A stretch of 64,000 nucleotides of DNA, from the NCBI RefSeq assembly GCF_009363535.1, contig NZ_CP045369.1:1375001-1439000 (forward strand). Reading direction: 5' to 3'. The DNA is from Microbulbifer sp. THAF38 (GTDB taxonomy: Bacteria; Pseudomonadota; Gammaproteobacteria; Pseudomonadales; Cellvibrionaceae). The position numbers were made by a program, and so were the translations under genes. The notes under the pieces were generated by a model that was not told the DNA's origin, did no database searches, and was given only the letters and a program-made list of their open reading frames with translations. This document shows positions 57,776 to 64,000 of this stretch, one piece after another (the stretch's first letter is position 1; each line of letters opens with the position of its first letter).

Positions 57776-58480
57776 CTACTGCTTGGCCTGGGTGAGCATG
57801 TAACCGGCGCCGCGGATATTGATGATCAGGTCGCGGCTGGCGCCTTTATCCGCGAGTTTCTTGCGAATGTTGCTGACGTGCACATCGATGGAGCGGTCGT
57901 AGGGCATCAGCTTGCGCCCCAGGGCACTCTCGGTGAGCACCTCTTTACTCACTACATCCCCGGCGCTTTGGACCAGCACCTTGAGTACGGAAAATTCGGC
58001 GCCGGTCAGGGACAGGGCCTGGTCGCCCCAATAGGCCTGATGCTCGGCTGGTAGCAGGCGCAATTGACCGCTGTTGAGGCTGTCGTCATTGTCCTCTACT
58101 TCGACCCGACCGCGACGCAGGATAGCTCGCAGGCGCGCCGCCAACTCGCGGGGATTACAGGGCTTTGGTAGATAGTCATCGGCGCCCATCTCCAGGCCCA
58201 CGATTCTATCCACGGTATCACCCTTGGCGGTAAGCATAATAACCGGCAGGGAGCGGCTGGTAGGTGAAGCCTCTTCCCGTAGTTTGCGCAATACGTCAAA
58301 ACCGTTGTGCACCGGCAGCATCACGTCTAATACCAGCGCATCAAAGTGCTGACTCTGGGCCAATTCCAGTCCGCGGCCGCCATCATTGGCGGCGGTTACA
58401 TCGAAGCCCTCCCCGGTAAGGTATTCACTCAGCAGATCGGTTAATTCTGTGTCGTCGTCGATAAGAAGGATGCGGCTCAT
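57776..58480 (-). CDS. cpxR: Response regulator, CpxR-like (OmpR family)
   Basis: A 234-residue OmpR-family regulator. The receiver has the acidic pair D8-D9, the phosphorylated D52 in LVLDVMLPVHNG, and K at the LTAKG switch. The winged-helix output domain ends with DVHVSNIRKKL and NIRGAGYML. It is divergent from a Spy/CpxP-like gene, the arrangement of the Cpx envelope-stress system. Phased TTTAC half-sites in the shared promoter region fit CpxR control and autoregulation. Confidence 0.92.
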   Translation of the reverse strand: MSRILLIDDDTELTDLLSEYLTGEGFDVTAANDGGRGLELAQSQHFDALVLDVMLPVHNGFDVLRKLREEASPTSRSLPVIMLTAKGDTVDRIVGLEMGADDYLPKPCNPRELAARLRAILRRGRVEVEDNDDSLNSGQLRLLPAEHQAYWGDQALSLTGAEFSVLKVLVQSAGDVVSKEVLTESALGRKLMPYDRSIDVHVSNIRKKLADKGASRDLIINIRGAGYMLTQAKQ

Positions 58481-58552
58481 GGCGTTCTCTCAATTGCTGT
58501 GGAGCCATTATATGCAAAGCACTGGCGCTAGTTATCGCCGCTTATCCGGCTT

Positions 58553-58597
58553 TTTACCGTTCTTAACAAATGTTTACCGCAGTTTGCCCCTGTTTAC
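58553..58597. promoter_or_regulatory. Array of five CpxR-like half-sites at 10-bp spacing
   Basis: TTTAC-like half-sites begin at 58553 (TTTAC), 58563 (TTAAC), 58573 (TTTAC), 58583 (TTTGC) and 58593 (TTTAC), exactly 10 bp apart. The CpxR consensus is two GTAAA elements 5 bases apart, that is TTTAC-N5-TTTAC on this strand, so two overlapping-register boxes with one mismatch each plus an extra half-site are present. It lies between the divergent cpxR and Spy/CpxP-like genes. Binding is inferred. Confidence 0.75.
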
Positions 58598-58648
58598 ACA
58601 GGCCCGACTTACTATGAAATCACTGAATACAAACGTGAGGACGGAGTG

Positions 58649-59116
58649 ATGAAAAACTGGAAACTGATGCTGAGTAGTCTGGCTCTGGCCGGCGTGATGG
58701 CGGCCCCTGCAGCTACTATGGCGTTTGGCGCAGAGGGGGGCCATCACAAGCGCGGATTTGAGCATATGGCGCGCAAGCTGGAGCTAACCGAGGGCCAGAA
58801 AGCCCAGTTAAAGGCTAACAGAGATAGCAACAGTGAAAGCAGGAATGCTCAGCGCCAGCAGTTACAAGAGCTGCGTAAGGAGATTTATACCGCCCTGGAG
58901 AGCGGTGCAGACCAGGCCACCCTGGACCAGCTCGGGGCAGAATTGGGTAAGTTGCAGGTTCAAAAAATGCAAAACCACTTCCAAATGCGCCAGCAGTTCG
59001 AAGCGATCCTCACCGATGAGCAGAAAGCCAAATTTGAAGAGTTGAAAGAGCAGCGCAAAGAGCGCCGTGTAAAGTGGCGTGAGGAACGCCTTGAGCGCCG
59101 CACCACAGAAAGCTGA
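58649..59116 (+). CDS. Spy/CpxP-family periplasmic chaperone (LTXXQ motif)
   Basis: A 155-residue exported protein. A signal peptide ends near MAFGAEG. The mature part is highly charged and helical, with the two LTXXQ signatures LTEGQKAQL and LTDEQKAKF. Spy and CpxP form cradle-shaped dimers that bind unfolded periplasmic proteins, and CpxP also inhibits CpxA. I start at ATG 58649 with GAGG well placed; a GTG three bases earlier is an alternative. Divergence from cpxR supports the Cpx link. Confidence 0.9.
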   Translation: MKNWKLMLSSLALAGVMAAPAATMAFGAEGGHHKRGFEHMARKLELTEGQKAQLKANRDSNSESRNAQRQQLQELRKEIYTALESGADQATLDQLGAELGKLQVQKMQNHFQMRQQFEAILTDEQKAKFEELKEQRKERRVKWREERLERRTTES

Positions 59117-59195
59117 TCTTCCCCAAACCGCAGACTCCTTGTGCGATCCGCCGGGCGCACCCTTCCCCAGAGGCCCGGTCGGTTCATAACCCTTT

Positions 59196-59221
59196 GCCCC
59201 CACAATTATGGGGGCTTTTTT
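59196..59221 (+). terminator. Rho-independent terminator of the Spy/CpxP-like gene
   Basis: A perfect 7-bp stem, GCCCCCA and TGGGGGC around CAATTA, is followed directly by six T residues. Confidence 0.92.
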
Positions 59222-59332
59222 GTGCCGAGACACAACCTTGGTCAGCTTGCCGTGCCCCGCCATTGCTGGGAGAATACGCCGCCCCGCCAATAAGTATCTA
59301 GTGTGGCCCGGTTTGGGCGAAGAGGAATGACT

Positions 59333-59884
59333 GTGAGCAAAATCGGCTTGTTTTATGGCAGCGACGAAGGCAATACCGAATCTATAGCCCTGCGCATCCG
59401 CGCCCGCATGGGAGAGGAGCGGGTAGACCTGTTTGATATTGCCGATGTTACCCAATTGGAGATTGCCAACTACGAGCAGCTGATTTTCGGTATTCCTACC
59501 TGGGACTTCGGTCAGATTCAATCCGACTGGGAAGAGTTCTGGGAGGATGTGCAGGAAATAGACTTCAGTGGCAAGACGGTGGCCCTGTTTGGCCTGGGCG
59601 ATCAGTTCGGTTACGGCGATTACTTCCTGGATGCGATGGGCATGCTACATGATGTGATTGCCGGTCGAGGAGCGGCCATTGTTGGCTTGTGGTCAACAGA
59701 GGGCTATGAATTCGAGGCTTCCAAGGCGGAAATTGAAGGCGAAGGCAAATTTATGGGCCTCGCTATCGATGAAGACCAGCAGGAAGAGCTGACTGCCGAA
59801 CGCCTCAACCTCTGGTGCAAACAGATAGCTGACGAGTTTAACCTTGATGGCGGTGCCGCCAGTGTCGTCGAGTTGGATGACTAG
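59333..59884 (+). CDS. Flavodoxin (long-chain)
   Basis: A 183-residue flavodoxin that carries one or two electrons on FMN. The phosphate loop GSDEGNTES is at the N-terminus. PTWDFGQIQSDWEEF and the FMN-flanking FGLGDQFGYGDYFLDAMG segment are typical of long-chain flavodoxins. A small extension of about 12 residues is at the C-terminus. The start is best set at GTG 59333, where AGAGGA has six-base spacing; the ATG at 59327 would abut the ribosome site. It is followed six bases later by a small unknown gene. Confidence 0.93.
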   Translation: MSKIGLFYGSDEGNTESIALRIRARMGEERVDLFDIADVTQLEIANYEQLIFGIPTWDFGQIQSDWEEFWEDVQEIDFSGKTVALFGLGDQFGYGDYFLDAMGMLHDVIAGRGAAIVGLWSTEGYEFEASKAEIEGEGKFMGLAIDEDQQEELTAERLNLWCKQIADEFNLDGGAASVVELDD

Positions 59885-59890
59885 TTACTT

Positions 59891-60268
59891 ATGCCGCTGA
59901 CGATCCCCTTTAAAGAATTCTGGCCTTGGCTGACTGAACACCCCAATTGCATTCTCCGGGCCGGTACCCCGGAGAGCGTCGTTTATGATGATGATGACTA
60001 TTACTGGCGTTTTGCTGAGGAAGACACCCGCACACTGCTAGTACAGGTGATGCGCGGCAAACGCCCGGTAGCGGAATTCTTTATTGAGCCCTCACATATT
60101 GCGTCTGTACAAGTGGGCCCAGGGGAAAGGGGGGAGTATAACTTCGACCTGATGACCGAAATCCATGGGCAGCTGCAGGTGATTTATTATTTTGTGCTGT
60201 CACATGGATTAGATGAGCCTGTGAATTCCGTCGAGGAGCCCTCCCAGGCTTCAGGACAGCTCCACTAA
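59891..60268 (+). CDS. Hypothetical acidic protein paired with flavodoxin
   Basis: A 125-residue protein I do not recognise. It is strongly acidic with an Asp run (VVYDDDDYYWRFAEED), two Trp in the N-terminal FKEFWPWLTEHPN, and a predicted alpha/beta pattern without signal peptide or membrane segment. It starts six bases after the flavodoxin stop, so the two are almost certainly co-transcribed. A partner or regulator of flavodoxin is possible but unproven. Confidence 0.7.
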   Translation: MPLTIPFKEFWPWLTEHPNCILRAGTPESVVYDDDDYYWRFAEEDTRTLLVQVMRGKRPVAEFFIEPSHIASVQVGPGERGEYNFDLMTEIHGQLQVIYYFVLSHGLDEPVNSVEEPSQASGQLH

Positions 60269-60332
60269 AAGGGAAAGCACCAGTTGATAGCTCAACGGGT
60301 GCTGGAAAGTCTGGGGTGGTATTAGCTTATTA

Positions 60333-62288
60333 CTAGTTCACAGCCGGCTGTTTTTCTACTGACCCAATACCGATGTGCTTATCAAGAAAAGCTAGCAGTT
60401 CGGTATAAAGCTTCATGTTGTTTTCTTCGCTATAAAACCCGTGCCCTTCATTGGCAACAATAAGGCTTTTTGCTGGTTTCCCTTCTTTCTCTAGTTTTTC
60501 CAGTAGCTCCTCGGCATGCTCAACGGGCACTCGCTCATCTTTCTCACCGTGAATAATAAATAAGGGAATATTGAGTTTATCGGTGTTGTGGATTGGGGAG
60601 TTTTCCTTTAAGAAGTTCTTATCTTTACTCAGTTCCCTATTAAGGTAGGCTAACCCTCTATCACGACGTTTGATATCCCCTTTCTTGTACATCATCTCCA
60701 AGTCATAAACACCCACATAGCCAACCGCACATTTATACAGGTCTTGATATCTGATCGGGTTCATTAGGGCAGAGTAGCCCCCAAAGCTGGCACCGTAAAT
60801 ACAAACTTTTCTTGGATCTGCATAGCCTTTTTCTACTGCCCAATGAACGGCGTCGGCTATATCCTTTTGAATTTTTCCTCCCCACTCTTGCTCTCCGGCA
60901 GTGTAAAAGTGGTCGCCGTATCCTGTTGAGCCACGAAAGTTTACCTGGAGAACCAAGTAGCCATTTTGGGAAAGTATTTGTGCTTCTTGGTCATATCCCC
61001 AGTAGTCACGGGCATGGGGGCCTCCATGTGGTACTACTACCATAGGCAGATTTTTAGTTTGTCCTTTGGGGAAAGTCAGATAGGTGCCTATTCTCATGTT
61101 GTCCGTGGTGACAAATGAGTCCGCTTGCATTGAGTTTAGAGTTTCAGGGGCAAGCCATTCTGATGATGATAATAGAAAATCTACTTTCTTAGTCTTCAAA
61201 TTTGCTAAGAAATAATCCCCTGGGAGCCGGTCTCCATATACTCTTAATATTCCTAGAGAGCCGTCATCGGTAAAGCTTGTAAAGTTGATTCTGTAGCCTT
61301 CAAAAGCTTTCTTTAAGCCTCGAAAATAAGCTGCAAATCCATTGCCTTCATCAAAAAAGTACTCTTCAGGAAAATCAGGGTGTAGATAGACTCCGATGGG
61401 GTTGTCATTTGTGGGGTGGTAAATTATTCCGCTAATATCGGAGATTTCGTGGGAAAATATCGGGGTTATTGTGTTTGTTTTTTTGTTAAATTTAACTAGT
61501 TGCTCAGTACTGTTAGGGCGATCTATCTCAAAATAGAATTCACCAGTATCTAAGTCTCCCCCTTTTGGCCAGCCGTGAGCTAGGAGAGAATTCTCTACTT
61601 TCTTCCATCCTTTTTTTGATTTTTCGTATATTTCATAATCTCCTTTTCGATTACTGCCAGTTGCGAAGACTACATTGCCATGATCATCGGTGTGAGCCCG
61701 GCCAACCTGCGGCAGCCCTGTTATTCTGGTTTTAACGCCGTTATAAATGTTTACCTTGAGAATTTCCCCTGTTGTTTCCCAATTATTGGACCATGGATAT
61801 GTGGAAAGCAAAATTTCACTTTTGTCTTCGGGAAGGAGATCAATAATTGTGGCATGTGCATAGGTTGCTTTGGCTCTTTTTAAACGGGTTCCAGTTTGAG
61901 TTTCACTTGCTAGGTATCCAAAGATGTTTTTCTTCTTGGAGCCATCTACATTTACAGCGAATAGAGTGCCGTAATAAATAGGCATCTCCAAAGCGGCTTT
62001 TCGTGATACGACTTTTGCTACAACTCTTTCATTATTGGCCCAATAAAAGTCACCAACTTCATCCTTACCTTTGAATCGAAGGCCTCCGGTGATTTTTCGG
62101 TCTTTGAGGGATATAAAAAGTAAGACTCTCTCGCCATTATGGTTTTTTCTTATGGCTAGATGGGTGCCCTCTGGAGATATTTTCACCTCCTCAATTTCTA
62201 TATGGCGTACTAGGTCGGATAAGGGTACTTCGGTGCTAAATGCGAAAAGTGGCCACAGAAAAGTGAAAAATAATAGAAGCCTGCGCAT
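60333..62288 (-). CDS. Secreted S9-family prolyl oligopeptidase-type peptidase
   Basis: A 651-residue exported serine peptidase. The signal peptide ends near FAFSTEV. An N-terminal beta-propeller of about 380 residues is followed by the alpha/beta-hydrolase domain. The nucleophile is S501 in YGASFGGYSALM. The Asp is in HGEKDERVP and the His in NEGHGFY. The layout is that of the dipeptidyl or acylaminoacyl peptidase group (S9C), which removes N-terminal dipeptides or blocked residues. The ATG at 62288 has AAGGA six bases upstream. A second S9 peptidase lies upstream on the same strand. Confidence 0.92.
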   Translation of the reverse strand: MRRLLLFFTFLWPLFAFSTEVPLSDLVRHIEIEEVKISPEGTHLAIRKNHNGERVLLFISLKDRKITGGLRFKGKDEVGDFYWANNERVVAKVVSRKAALEMPIYYGTLFAVNVDGSKKKNIFGYLASETQTGTRLKRAKATYAHATIIDLLPEDKSEILLSTYPWSNNWETTGEILKVNIYNGVKTRITGLPQVGRAHTDDHGNVVFATGSNRKGDYEIYEKSKKGWKKVENSLLAHGWPKGGDLDTGEFYFEIDRPNSTEQLVKFNKKTNTITPIFSHEISDISGIIYHPTNDNPIGVYLHPDFPEEYFFDEGNGFAAYFRGLKKAFEGYRINFTSFTDDGSLGILRVYGDRLPGDYFLANLKTKKVDFLLSSSEWLAPETLNSMQADSFVTTDNMRIGTYLTFPKGQTKNLPMVVVPHGGPHARDYWGYDQEAQILSQNGYLVLQVNFRGSTGYGDHFYTAGEQEWGGKIQKDIADAVHWAVEKGYADPRKVCIYGASFGGYSALMNPIRYQDLYKCAVGYVGVYDLEMMYKKGDIKRRDRGLAYLNRELSKDKNFLKENSPIHNTDKLNIPLFIIHGEKDERVPVEHAEELLEKLEKEGKPAKSLIVANEGHGFYSEENNMKLYTELLAFLDKHIGIGSVEKQPAVN

Positions 62289-62345
62289 ATATAGTCCTTG
62301 TGTCAAAAGCTTGTAATTATGCGCGTTAAGGTTATGGATGCAAAT

Positions 62346-62378
62346 GGTTAGGGCGGGCTCCGAAATGTCGCCCTAACC
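62346..62378. terminator. Hairpin between tandem S9 peptidase genes
   Basis: A perfect 10-bp stem, GGTTAGGGCG and CGCCCTAACC with a 13-base loop, lies between the two minus-strand peptidase genes. It may terminate the upstream one (62400-64000) on the minus strand, but the following T run is only three bases. Confidence 0.5.
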
Positions 62379-62399
62379 TAAAAAGGCTTAAAAGTAAAG

Positions 62400-64000
62400 T
62401 TAATTTATAACCAAATCCTGACTCTCCCGCTCAGGCTTATGCTGATCAAACCAGTACAAAATAGAAGCCACTTTTGCAACCATCTGGCTGGGCCTCGCGG
62501 CAATACTGTGAGAGGCGCCTGGAATTCGTACCATTGCAGCTTCCACATCGTTTAACTTCAGTGCCTGGTAAAACTGCTCTGTTTCGGACATCGGTGTGCG
62601 GTAATCCTCCTCTCCGGTAAGCAGCATAGTGGGCGTAGTGACATTGCCCACATAAGTGAGGGGAGAGCGGCGGCGATATTCCTCCGGTTTTTCCCAGGGC
62701 ATACCTGAGAACCAGTATTTGGTAAAGAACCTCGAGTAGTCAGCAGTCAAGACGAAGCTCTCCCAGTTGATTACCGGTTTGGCAACTACTGCCGCGCGGA
62801 ATCGATCGGTTTTGCCGATAATCCAGGCTGTTAGGGTGCCGCCGCCGCTGCCGCCGGTAACGAATAATTGCTCCTCATCGATATAACCCTGATCAATTAC
62901 TGCATCGACGCCGGCTATTAAATCGTCGTAATCCTGGCTCGGGTAATTGTGGTGAATCAGGTTGGCAAATTCATGCCCGTAGCTGGTAGAGCCCCGTGGG
63001 TTTGTGTAGAGAACTACATAGCCGGCGGCAGCAAAAAGTTGCACCTCGGCGGCAAACCGGGGGCCATAGTTAGAGAAGGGTCCGCCGTGAATTTCCAACA
63101 GCAGGGGATATTTTTTCTTCGGGTCGAAGTTGGGCGGGTAGGCGACCCAGCCCTGTATATCGCGCCCATCGAAGCTGGACTTGTAATGGATCTTCTCCAC
63201 GTGGGCCATATTGCGCAGCGGCACCACATCGTTATTGAGGCTGGTCAGCGCTTTTACTTTGCCGTTGTGGGCTAAAGCCAGCTCTGCCGGATGCTGCGGA
63301 TTGGTTTGCGTGTAAGCAATAGCTCCGCGTTTGGATGTGGCAAAGTGAGTGCCCGAGTAGGGTCGCCCCAGCGATAGACCGCCAGCATCACTGGCGACTA
63401 CAGTGTCGCTGCCACCAATTTTTTTAATGGCAATTTTTGTGGAGCCCTGATCGTCGTAGCTATAAGCGATACGTTTACTGTCGCCTAGCCAGTTGAAGCT
63501 GGAGATACTGCGGTCTTTAGCGGTTTGGACTTTGCGAGACTCGCCGCTGTCGAGATCGATGATGCGCAGGCTGTGTTGTTGGTACCCGAGCCGCTGATCC
63601 TCGAATCCCAGGTAGGCAAGCTTTTTACCATCGGGGGAAATCTGCGGATGATGATCGGGCCCGAATCTTTCGGTGATCTGCTCGATTTTGCCATCCTTGA
63701 GATTTACTCTATAAATTTCAGAGTTCATCAATTCGATCTCGTGATCGGGGTGGCGGTTTGCAGAAAAGTAAATAGCGTCGTTGTTTTTACTCCAGGCGAG
63801 ACTACTGCCGTGATCGAACTCACCGCTGGTAAGCTGACGCGGCGTGCCGCCCTCACGGGGGATGACAAATACCTGGGTGTGCCCCTGCTTGAGATAACCC
63901 ATGCCGTCCGCACGATAAATACTGCGGTCGATAAACTGAGGTGGTTTTGCCCACTCTGCGCCCTCGGGGGCACCGGGTAGTTCAACCGGGAACGGTTTGC
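62400..64000 (-). CDS. S9-family peptidase, N-terminus cut by window edge
   Basis: The C-terminal part of a second S9 serine peptidase. The reading frame is open to the window end, so about 532 residues are visible and the true start lies beyond 64000. A beta-propeller with TolB-like repeats (KDGKIEQITERFGPDHHPQ and similar) leads to the hydrolase domain. The nucleophile is in VTGGSGGGTLTAWI, the Asp in LTGEEDYRTPMSE, and the His in PGASHSIAARP. The repeats and GGSGGG motif suggest the S9C acylaminoacyl-peptidase-like branch. It is upstream of, and co-directional with, the other S9 gene. Confidence 0.92.
   Translation of the reverse strand, partial: KPFPVELPGAPEGAEWAKPPQFIDRSIYRADGMGYLKQGHTQVFVIPREGGTPRQLTSGEFDHGSSLAWSKNNDAIYFSANRHPDHEIELMNSEIYRVNLKDGKIEQITERFGPDHHPQISPDGKKLAYLGFEDQRLGYQQHSLRIIDLDSGESRKVQTAKDRSISSFNWLGDSKRIAYSYDDQGSTKIAIKKIGGSDTVVASDAGGLSLGRPYSGTHFATSKRGAIAYTQTNPQHPAELALAHNGKVKALTSLNNDVVPLRNMAHVEKIHYKSSFDGRDIQGWVAYPPNFDPKKKYPLLLEIHGGPFSNYGPRFAAEVQLFAAAGYVVLYTNPRGSTSYGHEFANLIHHNYPSQDYDDLIAGVDAVIDQGYIDEEQLFVTGGSGGGTLTAWIIGKTDRFRAAVVAKPVINWESFVLTADYSRFFTKYWFSGMPWEKPEEYRRRSPLTYVGNVTTPTMLLTGEEDYRTPMSETEQFYQALKLNDVEAAMVRIPGASHSIAARPSQMVAKVASILYWFDQHKPERESQDLVIN

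Overview
The window reads as a stretch of chromosome from a free-living, probably marine gammaproteobacterium. Gene content and order suggest a Cellvibrionales-like lineage such as Microbulbifer or a relative; this is an inference from remembered family patterns, not from a search. Almost all of it is ordinary core chromosome. I see no prophage, transposase, integrase or CRISPR array.

Layout. Positions 1-1450 hold the 3' end of an rRNA operon (23S, 5S, terminator). Positions 2277-9146 are an accessory stretch: a Big-1-type surface lipoprotein, a lone acetolactate-synthase-like enzyme, an unusual lipoprotein joining a DsbA-like thioredoxin domain to type II secretion GspC-like domains, and a secreted SGNH hydrolase. 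Positions 9388-16014 are a complete TPP-riboswitch-controlled thiamine operon, thiC-thiO-thiS-thiG-thiDE-thiF. Then come dps, a LysR regulator divergent from acetoacetyl-CoA synthetase, and the tamA-tamB pair for outer-membrane assembly. Positions 27071-31092 hold a cysteine-rich GH16-like secreted protein, an HD hydrolase, mtfA with an NTF2-like partner, and a family 3 solute-binding protein. A tRNA-Arg(ACG) with its own strong promoter precedes a solitary FtsH. A TonB-dependent receptor, a quinone oxidoreductase and a lytic transglycosylase with two solute-binding domains follow.

Positions 40448-45125 hold xseA divergent from guaB-guaA (GMP synthesis). A tightly coupled minus-strand operon (cyclophilin, pdxJ, DUF2520 protein, TrmH-family methyltransferase) lies at 45510-48507, with an SH3 protein, YciI and a VC0807-like membrane protein upstream. 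Divergent from it is the plus-strand yciV(rnm)-yciO-scpA-scpB-rluB block, which links nucleotide and tRNA-related functions to chromosome segregation and ribosome modification. Next is an SRPBCC protein, then a CpxRA-like two-component system divergent from a Spy/CpxP-like periplasmic chaperone. Five TTTAC-like half-sites spaced exactly 10 bp apart lie between them and are the likely control region. A flavodoxin pair and two tandem S9 peptidases, the second cut by the window edge, end the window.

The most unusual items are the DsbA-GspC hybrid lipoprotein (6576-8126), the helically phased CpxR-like array (58553-58597), the transglycosylase with duplicated sensor-like domains (38062-40377) and the cysteine-rich GH16-like protein (27071-27859). 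Nothing here is a clear multi-gene novel system. The hybrid lipoprotein is the best candidate for undescribed biology.
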